From SIAF01 sp046152955 (GTDB lineage Bacteria > Planctomycetota > Planctomycetia > Planctomycetales > Planctomycetaceae), in the NCBI GenBank assembly GCA_046152955.1, contig JBJXGA010000320.1, positions 1 to 35,422 of the forward strand: 35,422 bases of DNA. The letters run 5' to 3'. The notes beneath the pieces are model-generated. The model had not been told where the DNA came from. It saw only the letters and a program-made list of their open reading frames with translations, and made no database searches. Position numbers and translations under genes: made by a program. Below, one piece after another: positions 7,190-16,380 of the stretch. Each line of letters opens with the position of its first letter. Within the stretch, counting starts at the first letter, position 1.

Positions 7190-10100
7190 GTGACCGACAT
7201 TCCCGATTCCGATCCCTTGGCTGACGCCGTTGAAGCGCAGACGCTGGCGATCGGCCGGCACCTCTGGACCCACCTGAAGCGTTCGAATCCCTCAGTTTTC
7301 GAACGCCGCTGGTGGGACGATCGGATTCTGGCCTGGGCCATGGCGGATGAATCGGTCAAGGTGCAGATGTTTCGTTTCATCGACGTTCTCCCGACCCTGC
7401 GGTCGCGCGAGGCGATCGCCCGGCATCTGCAGGAGTATTTTGAGGAAGTCTCTGTCCATCTCCCCAGGGCCGTGCGGTTGGCGCTGGAGGTGTCGCATCC
7501 CGATTCGGTTCTGGGGCGCGCCCTGGCAATGACGGCTCGCCGCAACGCCCTGCGGATGGCGCGGCGTTTTATCGCCGGGACGGAAGTGGACGAAGTCCTG
7601 CAGACGGTGGCGAAGCTTCGCAAGCAGGGGTTGGCGTTTACGCTCGACCTGCTGGGAGAAGCGATCATCAGCGAGGAGGAGGCCGATGCCTATCAGCAGT
7701 CCTATCTGAAGCTGCTCACGGGGCTGGCCCCCAAGGTCAATGACTGGCCGGAGAATTTCCAGACCGATTGTGATGACCGCGGGGCGATTCCGCGCGTCAA
7801 TCTGTCGCTGAAGCTCTCGGCGCTGTACAGCCGGTTCAACCCCCAGGATCCGGTGGGGAGCGGCGCTGGGGTGAAATCGCTGCTGCGGCCCCTGCTGCGG
7901 CTGGCGCAGGAACAGGAAGCGTTTGTCAATGTGGACATGGAGCACCACGCCTTCAAGGACCTGACGCTGGCCATCTTCCAGGAAGTCCTGCTGGAAAAGG
8001 AATTTCGCGATTTCGCCGACGTGGGGATCGTGATTCAGACGTATCTCCCCTCCGCGGGTAACGATTTGGCGCGTCTGGCCGAGTGGTCGCGGGCCCGCGG
8101 CACGCCGGTCTGGGTTAGACTCGTGAAGGGGGCCTATTGGGACTACGAGACGATCAGCGCCCGCGCTAAAAACTGGCCCATTCCGGTGTACCAGCGGAAG
8201 TGGCAGTCGGACGACAACTACGAACGGCAGTCGCGGTTTCTGTTGGAGAATCACCAGTGGCTCCGTCCAGCGTTCGGCAGCCACAATCTACGCAGTCTGG
8301 CGCACGCCCTCGCCTGGGCCAAGCACCTGGGAGTTCCAGGGGGGGCGTTCGAAATTCAAATGCTGTATGGCATGGGGGGCGAGCAGGCCCAGCTCTTTGC
8401 CGAACAGGGACACCGCGTGCGGATCTATACCCCCTTTGGCGAATTGATTCCGGGAATGGCCTATCTGGTGCGGCGCCTGTTGGAGAACACGTCAAATGAT
8501 TCCTTTCTCCGAGCCAGTTTTGCCGAGCACGTTTCGGCTGAGGAGCTACTGATGAAACCCAATTCGCGCGCGGCGACGTCCCCCCCCCCTGCTGACGAAT
8601 CCCCCGATGGCCGATTTCACAATGAACCGCACAGCGACTTCAGCCTCGAGGAAGCCCGACAGGCGATGCAGGAGGCGCTGGAAGCCGTGGCGGATGAGCT
8701 GGAAGGGGAGTACCCGTTGATCATCGGCGGCAAACGGGTCGATACGCGCCAGACGATCGTGTCCCGAAATCCATCGCACAAGCGGCAAGTGGTGGGGACG
8801 GTGGCGCGCGCCTCCGCGGCCCAGGCGGGGGAAGCGGTCGCCGCGGCCCGCTCTGCGTTCGGCGAGTGGTCCCGCACCGATCCACAATACCGGGCGGAAT
8901 ACGTGGAACTGATCGGCGCTAAGATCCGCGAGCGGCGGTTTGAATTGGCCGCCTGGCAGGTGGTGGAATGCGGCAAGCCGTGGGCCGAGGCGGACGCCGA
9001 AGTGGCCGAAGCGGTTGACTTCTGTCTGTATTACGCCCAGGAAATGCGGCGGCTGGCGCCCCCCCGCCAGTGCGACGTTCCAGGGGAGGAAAACAGCTAC
9101 TTCTATCGTCCTCGCGGGGTGGCGGTGGTCATCGCCCCCTGGAATTTCCCGCTGGCGATTCTGACGGGGATGACGGTGGCCGCGGTGGTCACCGGCAACA
9201 CGGTCGTGATGAAACCGGCCGAGCAATCTCCCGTCGTCGCGGCCAAATTGATGGAAATCATCGAAAGCGTGGGACTGGCGGACGGAGTCGTCAACTACCT
9301 CCCGGGCGTCGGCGAAGAGGTTGGTTCGGCGCTGGTCGCGCATCCTGACGTCAATCTGATCGCCTTCACCGGTTCGCAAGCGGTCGGACTGGGAATCAAT
9401 GAGCAAGCGTCGCGGAGCGACACGCCGCGCCATACTGTGCCGCGGGTCATCGCGGAGATGGGGGGGAAGAACGCCATCATCGTAGACGATGACGCCAACC
9501 TCGACGAAGCAGTGCTGGGTGTGGTGCAAAGCGCGTTTGGCTACGCCGGGCAGAAATGTTCGGCCTGTTCGCGAGCGATCGTGGTGGCCACTGCCTATGA
9601 CGAATTCGTCCGGCGACTCGTGGGGGCGACCCGCAGTCTGGCGATCGGACCGGCGGAGAACCCGGGGACGTTTGTCGGGCCGGTGATCGACGACGAAGCG
9701 CAGTCGCGGATCCAGCGGTACATCGAATACGGCAAGGAAGAAGCGACGCTGGCGGTGGCCGGCGACCTGGGGGATCTGGCCAAGACCGGCTCGTTCGTCG
9801 CGCCGCATGTGTTCATCGACGTGCCCCCCGAGGCGCGGATCGCCCAGGAAGAGATCTTTGGCCCCGTCCTGGCGGTTATCAAGGCGCGCGATTTTGACGA
9901 AGCGCTGGCCATCGCCAACGGCACGCCGTATGCCCTCACCGGCGGCGTTTTTTCGCGCAGTCCCAACAACCTCCGGCGGGCGCGCCGGGAATTTCAAGTC
10001 GGCAACCTGTATCTCAATCGCGGAATCACCGGCGCCCTGGTCGAACGCCACCCGTTCGGCGGGTTCAAGCTTTCCGGAATTGGCTCTAAAGCGGGGGGAC

Positions 10101-10192
10101 CGGACTACCTGTTGCAATTCCTGATCCCGGTCAACATCACCGAGAACACCATGCGGCGCGGATTCGCGCCGCCGGAAGATGCCTCTCACTGA
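7190..10192 (+). CDS. putA: Bifunctional proline dehydrogenase / L-glutamate-gamma-semialdehyde dehydrogenase
   Basis: A 1,000-residue enzyme that oxidises proline to glutamate in two steps (FAD-linked proline dehydrogenase, then NAD-linked aldehyde dehydrogenase). The N-terminal half carries proline dehydrogenase motifs, including RLVKGAYWDYE with Lys313. A Pro/Ser linker near residue 465-480 is encoded by a run of ten C (8580-8589). The C-terminal half is an ALDH domain with the cofactor loop IAFTGSQAVG, general base Glu756 (EMGGKN) and catalytic Cys790 (GQKCSACSR). There is no N-terminal ribbon-helix-helix, so it is not the self-regulating PutA type of enterics. The GTG start is backed by an AGGAAGG site. 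It follows argJ closely, linking proline breakdown with glutamate use for arginine; that link is inference from position. Confidence 0.95.
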   Translation: MTDIPDSDPLADAVEAQTLAIGRHLWTHLKRSNPSVFERRWWDDRILAWAMADESVKVQMFRFIDVLPTLRSREAIARHLQEYFEEVSVHLPRAVRLALEVSHPDSVLGRALAMTARRNALRMARRFIAGTEVDEVLQTVAKLRKQGLAFTLDLLGEAIISEEEADAYQQSYLKLLTGLAPKVNDWPENFQTDCDDRGAIPRVNLSLKLSALYSRFNPQDPVGSGAGVKSLLRPLLRLAQEQEAFVNVDMEHHAFKDLTLAIFQEVLLEKEFRDFADVGIVIQTYLPSAGNDLARLAEWSRARGTPVWVRLVKGAYWDYETISARAKNWPIPVYQRKWQSDDNYERQSRFLLENHQWLRPAFGSHNLRSLAHALAWAKHLGVPGGAFEIQMLYGMGGEQAQLFAEQGHRVRIYTPFGELIPGMAYLVRRLLENTSNDSFLRASFAEHVSAEELLMKPNSRAATSPPPADESPDGRFHNEPHSDFSLEEARQAMQEALEAVADELEGEYPLIIGGKRVDTRQTIVSRNPSHKRQVVGTVARASAAQAGEAVAAARSAFGEWSRTDPQYRAEYVELIGAKIRERRFELAAWQVVECGKPWAEADAEVAEAVDFCLYYAQEMRRLAPPRQCDVPGEENSYFYRPRGVAVVIAPWNFPLAILTGMTVAAVVTGNTVVMKPAEQSPVVAAKLMEIIESVGLADGVVNYLPGVGEEVGSALVAHPDVNLIAFTGSQAVGLGINEQASRSDTPRHTVPRVIAEMGGKNAIIVDDDANLDEAVLGVVQSAFGYAGQKCSACSRAIVVATAYDEFVRRLVGATRSLAIGPAENPGTFVGPVIDDEAQSRIQRYIEYGKEEATLAVAGDLGDLAKTGSFVAPHVFIDVPPEARIAQEEIFGPVLAVIKARDFDEALAIANGTPYALTGGVFSRSPNNLRRARREFQVGNLYLNRGITGALVERHPFGGFKLSGIGSKAGGPDYLLQFLIPVNITENTMRRGFAPPEDASH

Positions 10193-10296
10193 ACTCGCCC
10201 CCAGGCGCGGGGCGTCCTGCCGTCCCGCCGTTCTTGAAGTAGAATTCCGGACGACGGCGCTCGACGGCGAGCGTGATTCTCTTCGCACCATCTGCC

Positions 10297-11493
10297 ATGC
10301 GTCCCGTTGAGCTCATCGCCTACCACGTGCGGATCCCGCTCAAGCGGACGATCCGCCATGCCTCGCATGCGCGCGACGACACCGATTCTTTGATTGCGTG
10401 CCTGCGGCTGGACGATGGAACGCTGGGCTGGGGAGAAGGGCTGCCTCGGCCGTATGTCACCGGAGAAACAATCGACACCACCTTCACGCATCTCCGGCAG
10501 ACGGCTTGGGGGGCCGTCCTGGGAACCAGGCTGGCGGGACTGGCCGACGCAATCGAGGTTGCCCGCCGCATCGAACCGGGACCGATTCCCGAGGGAAAGC
10601 GGGACTGCTTCGGCAATGTCGTCCGCTGCGCCGTTGAACTCAGCCTGCTCGACGCGGCGTGCCGCGCGACCGGCCAACCCCTCTCCACTCTCACGGCGCT
10701 CGTTCCCGAGACGCTGGGAATCAGAAACACCCGGCCACAGGTTCGCTACTCCGGGGCGCTGACCCCCACCGGACCGTGGCGCGATCGAATCAGCGCCTGG
10801 AAGCTGCGGTTGTTTGGACTGGCGCAGGGAAAAGTGAAAGTCGGCGTTCCGGGATTTGACGACGTGGCGTCGGTCTCCCTGTTGCGTCGTATCGTTGGGG
10901 AACGCTTCGACATTCGCATCGATGCCAACGAGGCGTGGTCGATTGACGAATTGGAATCGCGCGTCGAACGGCTACGCCCGTTCGGAATCACCGCCCTGGA
11001 GCAACCGACGCCGCATGCTCACGTGGCGGGGCTGGCCCGAATTCGGGAGCGGCTGGGGATCCCTCTGATGCTCGATGAATCGCTGTGCAGCCTGCCCGAT
11101 GCGCGGCGGGCCATCGAGCACGGAACGTGCGATCTCTTCAACATTCGGCTGTCGAAATGCGGAGGACTGATCCGCGCCCTCGAACTGGCGGCCCTGGCGC
11201 ACCGCGCCGGATTGGGATATCAGCTTGGTTGCCAGGTGGGGGAAACCGGCATTCTCTCTGCCGCCGGGCGACATTTCGCCTCGTCCGTGGGGGACATCCG
11301 TTACCTGGAAGGGAGCTTCGACCGCTTTCTGGTGCGAGAGCGATTGACGGTGGAAGACCTGACGTTCGGGTATGGGGGCTACGCCCCCGCGCTACTCCAA
11401 CCGGGACTGGGAGTCACGATCGACCGTGCGGCACTGCGGCGCGTCACAATCCGTGAAGAACATTTTCCGCTGGATGGCAGGTCCCGCATCTGA
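10297..11493 (+). CDS. Enolase-superfamily enzyme, muconate-lactonizing (MLE) subgroup
   Basis: A 398-residue protein with an N-terminal capping domain and a C-terminal barrel. The active-site pattern of the MLE subgroup is complete: KVK with Lys179 and Lys181, the metal ligands Asp209 (DANEAW), Glu235 (EQP) and Asp260 (DES), and Lys287 (LSKCGG). Later GCQVGETGILSAAGR is typical of the subgroup. Known members include muconate cycloisomerase, o-succinylbenzoate synthase and dipeptide epimerase; the substrate here cannot be named. The ATG at 10297 is preferred to a GTG at 10273 because family similarity begins right after it. It lies 104 bases after putA on the same strand and converges on the next gene with a 23-base gap. 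Confidence 0.85.
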   Translation: MRPVELIAYHVRIPLKRTIRHASHARDDTDSLIACLRLDDGTLGWGEGLPRPYVTGETIDTTFTHLRQTAWGAVLGTRLAGLADAIEVARRIEPGPIPEGKRDCFGNVVRCAVELSLLDAACRATGQPLSTLTALVPETLGIRNTRPQVRYSGALTPTGPWRDRISAWKLRLFGLAQGKVKVGVPGFDDVASVSLLRRIVGERFDIRIDANEAWSIDELESRVERLRPFGITALEQPTPHAHVAGLARIRERLGIPLMLDESLCSLPDARRAIEHGTCDLFNIRLSKCGGLIRALELAALAHRAGLGYQLGCQVGETGILSAAGRHFASSVGDIRYLEGSFDRFLVRERLTVEDLTFGYGGYAPALLQPGLGVTIDRAALRRVTIREEHFPLDGRSRI

Positions 11494-11516
11494 TGCCGTC
11501 CGCGATGAGGGGTGAC

Positions 11517-12488
11517 TTAGGAACGCCCCTGAGGCGAGGATCGGCATGAGCTGTCCTGGTTTTGGTCCGCTTGAAGGAACTCCCTGACAATTTTCGCCAC
11601 CCGATGAGGGTGGGTCAGATAGGGGTACTGGCCGGCACCGACCAGCGATTCGGTCGTTGCATTCGCGAGCCGCTCTTGCAGTTCGCGCCGGCAGGCCTGC
11701 GCGGCGGCTCCCTCGCCTTCCGTGGCCAGCAGCAACACCGGCTGCTGGATGTGGGGCAAATGCCCCCGCAGGTCGGCGTCGCGAATCAGGCTCCCCTGCC
11801 AGGCGAGCGCCGCGACTGGCACCCGTCCGGCGATCATCTCCGTAAATTGCCAGCGGGTCTCATCGAACGGTGGAAACCACCGGCGGTGATTGTGTTCCCG
11901 AACAGTGCGGCTCCCCGGAAAGCGCGCCAGTGAGCCCGGATAAAATCGGCAGGCGCGGCTCAACCAGCGTTCGAATCGGGAGAGCGGACGATGGGCGAAA
12001 CCTTCCTGCAAAATCGCTCGGCGAATCAGCCCCGGAAATTCCCGGAGAGTTTGCAGTGCCACGAGCGAGCCAAATGAGGGGGCGTAGACATCGATCGCCG
12101 CGTCCCCCGCGGTTTCCGCAACGGCGGCTACGTCGCGCGACAAATCCTGGAGCGTACAAACCGCCCCCCCCCTGGTTTGCGGGGTCATCCCCGGATAGTC
12201 CCACACGACGCATCGAAACTGATCCTGAAGCAACCAGGCCAGGAGCGCGTACAGTTCATGCGTTCCACCAAACCCCCCTAGCAGGTACAGCGGAGAGCCA
12301 GTCCCCAGCGAGCGGCCGGAGAGTCGGTAACCCGGACGATCCAGATACCAGGCATCGGCCCGGGCTTGGAACTGCGCCAGAACCTCTTGCCACTGCAACG
12401 GCGGGGGGCAGCCCTCCGCGGCGGGGCTGGCGCCCGAGGACTGCGGCGCTTTTGTCTCCTGGTTGACTCCCGATTCATCCACCGGCAT
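11517..12488 (-). CDS. Alpha/beta hydrolase fold protein
   Basis: A 323-residue protein with an alpha/beta hydrolase core: oxyanion-region GGFGG (71-75), strand VVWDYPGM (94-101) and nucleophile elbow YAPSFGS with Ser138. The N-terminal 45 residues are polar and variable. Near the C-terminus the usual catalytic GH is GQ (VGAGQYPYLTHPHR), with His only a few residues later, so the triad is either shifted or incomplete. The substrate is unknown. It is the third gene of a minus-strand unit, starting 10 bases after the stop of the HTH-EIIA gene, so it is probably cotranscribed with it. Confidence 0.8.
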   Translation of the reverse strand: MPVDESGVNQETKAPQSSGASPAAEGCPPPLQWQEVLAQFQARADAWYLDRPGYRLSGRSLGTGSPLYLLGGFGGTHELYALLAWLLQDQFRCVVWDYPGMTPQTRGGAVCTLQDLSRDVAAVAETAGDAAIDVYAPSFGSLVALQTLREFPGLIRRAILQEGFAHRPLSRFERWLSRACRFYPGSLARFPGSRTVREHNHRRWFPPFDETRWQFTEMIAGRVPVAALAWQGSLIRDADLRGHLPHIQQPVLLLATEGEGAAAQACRRELQERLANATTESLVGAGQYPYLTHPHRVAKIVREFLQADQNQDSSCRSSPQGRS

Positions 12489-12498
12489 GCATCCTTTG

Positions 12499-13206
12499 TC
12501 AGGGGGAGCTCAACTTCTGATCGGCCTCGCAGATCGCCAGATAGGTCGTCGGGCTATCGTCCGATTCGCGCAGCCGCTCGACAAAGCCCGGCGCCTGGAG
12601 CAGCCGTCCCAGCCGAGCCAAAACTGACAGATGCGTCCGGGAATCGCGGCACAACACCAGAAAAAAAAGATCCGAGAGCGCCCGCCGCGGCGCGCCGAAG
12701 GGAATCCCCGACAGCGTGCGACCATAAGCGACGAGCGACTCCCCCAGGGCTTGCGGGAGTGGATTCCGCGGGTGCGGTATGGCGACGCCGTTCTCGAACC
12801 CCGTCGAGAGCACGGCTTCGCGCTCCAGGACTGCTTCGAGCACGGCCGCCGGCTCCCAGACTTGCCACGTACGCCCGGCGACCTCCACGAGCGACTCCAG
12901 AACGGAGCGGCGAGTGCGCGCCTCCAGCGGAACCTGCACCAACTCCGGTTTCAGCAGCTCACTCAAGGGAGACTCGGTTCGAAACTCAGGGGACTGCTGC
13001 GCCTCTTCCAGTGCCACGAGTTCATCCAAGGTGTAATCGCGCAGTTCTTGCTCGAGCCAATGCCGAATTTCGGCGGGGTGAAACCGCCAGTGGCCATCGA
13101 CACGATGCCCCGGAATGCGGCCGCGCTGCACCAGCCTTTCTATTTCGCGCCGATCGCGCCCAAGTTGCTGGGCTAGTTCGTCGATCGAGACAAAATCGTG
13201 CGGCAT
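12499..13206 (-). CDS. Helix-turn-helix / PTS EIIA (PtsN-like) fusion protein
   Basis: A 235-residue protein. Residues about 4-50 are a MerR/excisionase-type DNA-binding domain (SIDELAQQLGRDRREIERLVQRGRIPG, then HWRFHPAEI). After a linker (about 55-85), residues about 85-230 form a fructose/nitrogen-type EIIA domain with the phospho-accepting His145 in NGVAIPHPR. The ATG at 13206 fits the HTH start; the longer frame to 13341 overlaps the upstream gene. EIIA-Ntr domains receive phosphate from the PTS chain; joined to a DNA-binding domain, this suggests a phosphate-responsive regulator (inference). It is the middle gene of a tight three-gene unit (gaps 11 and 10 bases). Confidence 0.85.
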   Translation of the reverse strand: MPHDFVSIDELAQQLGRDRREIERLVQRGRIPGHRVDGHWRFHPAEIRHWLEQELRDYTLDELVALEEAQQSPEFRTESPLSELLKPELVQVPLEARTRRSVLESLVEVAGRTWQVWEPAAVLEAVLEREAVLSTGFENGVAIPHPRNPLPQALGESLVAYGRTLSGIPFGAPRRALSDLFFLVLCRDSRTHLSVLARLGRLLQAPGFVERLRESDDSPTTYLAICEADQKLSSP

Positions 13207-13217
13207 GGCGCCTCGCC

Positions 13218-14129
13218 TCACGGATATTGTTCGCGAGCGCTCAGCAGCCGCGCGGCCGATGAAATGGCGGAACCCTGAGACGCCGCGGACGAATCCGATT
13301 CCACGGGAACCGGCGCCACAGCGGGAGCGGGAACCGGACACAGCCTCCGCAATCCGCGATCACAGTCTTCCAGCAGCCGGTTGGACTCCAGGCTCCAGTA
13401 CACAGATCCCTGCAACTGCAGCTCGTACCACCCCTGGTAACCGGCAGCCTCGAACTCCTGTACCGCCTCGCTGGCGGCATCGGAACAGGGAACGGACCCG
13501 TCTCCCACCGCCAATCCCACGGGGGTGGTAATTAGCGCCACTTTGACCCAGGGGGCCAGTGCCGCGGCGGAACAGTTGAGGGGCGCGGCGCGCTTCCACT
13601 CGGCCAGATCGCAGGCCAGTCCCACCCGCCGGTGCCCGCAGCGCCGCAGCAACTTGAGCGCCGCCGGGAGCGATGTCAACAACGAGTCGGCGTCGGTCAT
13701 GGGATGCAGTGCGACTTGCAGGTCCAGGTCGTTGGCAGCTTCCCCCAGTTCAAACAGTGCGTCGCACACCAGCTCCTGCGCATGATTCGTCGTGTGCCCG
13801 GCGCGATGCCCCGTGACCACGATCAGGTTTTCAGCCCGCAATTCGCTCGCCAAACGCAGCGCCGCCAGGGCCTCGTCGAGCGATTCCTGAAATGACTGGC
13901 CGTCGTAGCCAGTGAATCCGCCGGCGCACCACAGACTGGTCACCGCCAGTTTGCTGTCGAGCACCAGATCGGCGCCGCGCTCTTCACCAAACTCCCAAAG
14001 CTTGCGGTGCCAAACGGCGATCCCGCCGACCCCCGCCGCTTGATATTGTTCGACATCCTCGGCGAACGTGCCGCGGTATGTCGTCATCTGGTTGATCGAG
14101 ATGCGTGATCCGCCGGAGCGTCCTTGCAT
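13218..14129 (-). CDS. Xylose isomerase-like TIM-barrel protein
   Basis: About 303 residues from the ATG at 14129 (MQGRSGGSRISINQMTTYRGTF). It matches the sugar phosphate isomerase/epimerase (AP endonuclease 2) fold: NQMTTYR strand, GVGGIAVWHRKLWEFG, LAVTSLWCAGGFTG, VTGHRAGHT, LQVALHPM, VGLACDLAEWKRA and YQGWYELQLQG, with Glu/His/Asp at barrel ends suited to a divalent metal. Members act on varied sugars and polyols, so no substrate is claimed. The frame runs back to 14318, so the start is uncertain, but the leader upstream of 14129 is not family-like. The C-terminal tail is a low-complexity Pro/Ala/Ser stretch. It is the first gene of a unit with the HTH-EIIA and hydrolase genes. Confidence 0.75.
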   Translation of the reverse strand: MQGRSGGSRISINQMTTYRGTFAEDVEQYQAAGVGGIAVWHRKLWEFGEERGADLVLDSKLAVTSLWCAGGFTGYDGQSFQESLDEALAALRLASELRAENLIVVTGHRAGHTTNHAQELVCDALFELGEAANDLDLQVALHPMTDADSLLTSLPAALKLLRRCGHRRVGLACDLAEWKRAAPLNCSAAALAPWVKVALITTPVGLAVGDGSVPCSDAASEAVQEFEAAGYQGWYELQLQGSVYWSLESNRLLEDCDRGLRRLCPVPAPAVAPVPVESDSSAASQGSAISSAARLLSAREQYP

Positions 14130-14325
14130 GTGTGCCTCACGAATTCGTGGCCCCTGCGTCCGTTCAAATTCGGTATTCAGAGCAGACTCCTTGGTTCTAT
14201 GACGATCAGGCAGCATCCGCGGCGCAAATTGAAAGGCCCTTCGATGTGCCAACGTGAAAAAAGAAATGAACGAAGAAACAACGGACCCGCGGCCAGACGG
14301 CCCAGGGGGGAACCACAAGGGGCGA

Positions 14326-15402
14326 TCAGCCCTTCGCGTTCAAAGGGAGCGCGGAGTCGTCGGACACGTTGACCCAGACGTGAACGTGCGGGACGCCGCG
14401 GAAATGCCAGACGAACGACGGCCCTTCCAGCCGCCAGACATCCCATTCCCCGTCGTCACCCAAGTCGAGCGATGAACCGTCCTTAGCTTGGCGATAAAAC
14501 GCGAGCCGACAGGCGTCCAAGCCCCCCTGCTTCTCCAGAAGTCGGGCCGCCTCGGTCCGATCCCCTTCACGGTAGGGATCAAGCAGCGCTTGCAACACCT
14601 CGCGGGCGTGCCCTTTTTGATCAGCCGACAATTCGGCAAGGGGCAATCCGGCGATCTCGGCCGACTTCCCGCGAAATTCCACCTTGGCTTCCGGTGGTGC
14701 GATCGCTACCAGCGCCAAGGCGCGCTGTTTGCCATCAAGCATCTGGTACAGCTTGTTCGCCTTTTGCGCCTGATGCCAAAAGACGTTGCCGGGATGGCCT
14801 GCCTGTTCGTTGAAGCCCGACGCCGCGTGCCCATAAAAAATCGGTCCGCCGAACGCCACGTGCTCCGTCGTATCCCCATCGCAACGAATCGTCAAATGGC
14901 GGCCGGTCATGACGAATTCGAACTGGCCGCTGCCGGGGGTGCCGAACAAGGCGATCGTCTGCGATTTCCCGTATCCCCCCGCGTCGTCTTTGAGCTGCTT
15001 CAGGATCCGTTCGTGCCAGTCCGGATTGTACAGCCCCAGGAAAATCTGCTTGATCAAATCCCGCTGGTCGACGGTGAAAAACTCTCCCCCGACGTTGAAT
15101 TTCTCCGGCTCGGTGATGTTCCAATTGTTCGAGACATGCGTCCGCAACACGCCCCGATCATCGGAGTAGTCCCAGGGAAAACAGAGTTCCTGGCGCTGCA
15201 CCGGGGTCAGTGAATCGTGCAGTTGCTTGACCAGCGATTCCGACGACGCGCGCTTCTCGGCCGGAGCGCCGAACCCGTCCTTCGGCAGAACCAATCCTGC
15301 TCCCGCGGCGACCGCCGCAGCACCTCCCACCGCTTTGACAAATCCCCGTCGATTGAGCGAATGGTCCGCCAAGTCGCATTCGGGACAGGCACTGTGGGTC
15401 AT
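14326..15402 (-). CDS. Tat-exported DUF3500 protein
   Basis: A 358-residue protein starting at ATG 15402. The N-terminus has a twin-arginine signal (SLNRRGFVKAVGG, Arg18-Arg19) followed by an Ala/Gly-rich hydrophobic stretch to about residue 42, so it should be exported folded. The remainder matches the DUF3500 family, with typical blocks such as YNPDWHERILKQL, FVMTGRHLTIRCDG and FGGPIFYGH, and a C-terminal HFRGVPHVHVWVNVS rich in His. The biochemical role of DUF3500 is not known to me. Monocistronic by spacing: 116 bases to ispH upstream and 196 bases to the next gene downstream. Confidence 0.85.
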   Translation of the reverse strand: MTHSACPECDLADHSLNRRGFVKAVGGAAAVAAGAGLVLPKDGFGAPAEKRASSESLVKQLHDSLTPVQRQELCFPWDYSDDRGVLRTHVSNNWNITEPEKFNVGGEFFTVDQRDLIKQIFLGLYNPDWHERILKQLKDDAGGYGKSQTIALFGTPGSGQFEFVMTGRHLTIRCDGDTTEHVAFGGPIFYGHAASGFNEQAGHPGNVFWHQAQKANKLYQMLDGKQRALALVAIAPPEAKVEFRGKSAEIAGLPLAELSADQKGHAREVLQALLDPYREGDRTEAARLLEKQGGLDACRLAFYRQAKDGSSLDLGDDGEWDVWRLEGPSFVWHFRGVPHVHVWVNVSDDSALPLNAKG

Positions 15403-15518
15403 GCGTTCGACTCCTGAAAATGGCGAAACGATCTGGAGACCAGGACGACAACGGCGTGAGTATGACAACCTCGCGCGCGATTTGCCAGTGAGATTTTTTT
15501 CAGAAAGTCTCCCCGCGG

Positions 15519-16373
15519 TCAGGCTCCGTCGCATCCCTCCAAACAGAGCAGCGACTGCCGTACCGCTTCAATCGTTTCGTCCAGAGTTGACGTACCGGCG
15601 GTCAACCCGATCACGCGGCAGTCGCGAAACCATTCCGGCTGCAAGTCGCCCGCCGACTGCACGTGCCAGGCTGGTTTGGAGGCTGCCTGGCAGAGCGCCA
15701 CCAGCTCTTTCGTGTTGTTGGAATTGCGTCCGCCAACAACCACCATGCCATCCACCGCCGGAAGCAAACGTCGCACTGCCTCCTGTCGATCACGCGTCGG
15801 TTGACAGACCGTATCGACAAAGGCGATGTCCGCCTGCGGGTTCGCTGCACGAATCGCGCTCACGATTTCCTCAACCAGCGCCGGGGCCGTCGTGGTCTGG
15901 CAAATGATCCCCAGCCGGGAATGCGGACTGGGGCGGACCTTTGCCGCGCTTTCCACCACTTCAACGCTCGGCAAATCCTCCACGATCCCCTGCACCTCGA
16001 CATGTCCGGCGCGGCCAATCACCAGAATGTGCCTCCCCTCGGCCGCCAGATTCTGTGCAGCGCGATGTGCGCGACGCACCAGCGGACAGGTCGTGTCGAT
16101 TAGGCGCAGCCCCGCCCCTTGCAGGCGCTGGCGTTCCCGGTCGCTGACTCCGTGCGCCGTGATCATCACCCGCGGGGTCGCGGGGAGTTGTTGCCGCTCC
16201 GGTTCGGAAGCCATGTGAAAGCCCAGCATCTCCAGGCGGTGCAGCACCAGAGGATTGTGAACCAGTTCGCCGTGAATCGTGACCGACTCTGGGTCGCCCG
16301 TCTGCTGGGCCATCGCCAGCGCCTCGCGCACCCCAAAACAGAAACCGAGTGACTCGGCCATTAGAACTTTCAT
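15519..16373 (-). CDS. ispH: IspH, 4-hydroxy-3-methylbut-2-enyl diphosphate reductase
   Basis: A 284-residue iron-sulfur enzyme that makes IPP and DMAPP in the last step of the MEP isoprenoid pathway. The three cluster cysteines are Cys12 (GFCFGVREA), Cys96 (DTTCPLVRRAH) and Cys190 (VDTVCQPTRDRQ). Also present are His74 (ITAHGVSD), the proton-donor Glu126 (GHVEVQG) and the substrate-binding GRNSNNTKEL. The ATG at 16373 is preferred because the family sequence starts there (MKVLMAESLGF) and a good Shine-Dalgarno site lies 7 bases upstream; the frame itself is open to 16460. Length is normal. No other MEP-pathway gene is in the window. Confidence 0.96.
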   Translation of the reverse strand: MKVLMAESLGFCFGVREALAMAQQTGDPESVTIHGELVHNPLVLHRLEMLGFHMASEPERQQLPATPRVMITAHGVSDRERQRLQGAGLRLIDTTCPLVRRAHRAAQNLAAEGRHILVIGRAGHVEVQGIVEDLPSVEVVESAAKVRPSPHSRLGIICQTTTAPALVEEIVSAIRAANPQADIAFVDTVCQPTRDRQEAVRRLLPAVDGMVVVGGRNSNNTKELVALCQAASKPAWHVQSAGDLQPEWFRDCRVIGLTAGTSTLDETIEAVRQSLLCLEGCDGA

Positions 16374-16380
16374 CAGAAGA

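Noticed and set aside
8546..10291. 581-codon minus-strand open frame opposite putA
   Set aside because: Antisense shadow of the ALDH domain; no family resemblance.
14311..14334. Terminator at the end of the DUF3500 gene
   Set aside because: AAGGG and CCCTT can pair, but the stem is short, overlaps the coding end and lacks a T-run.
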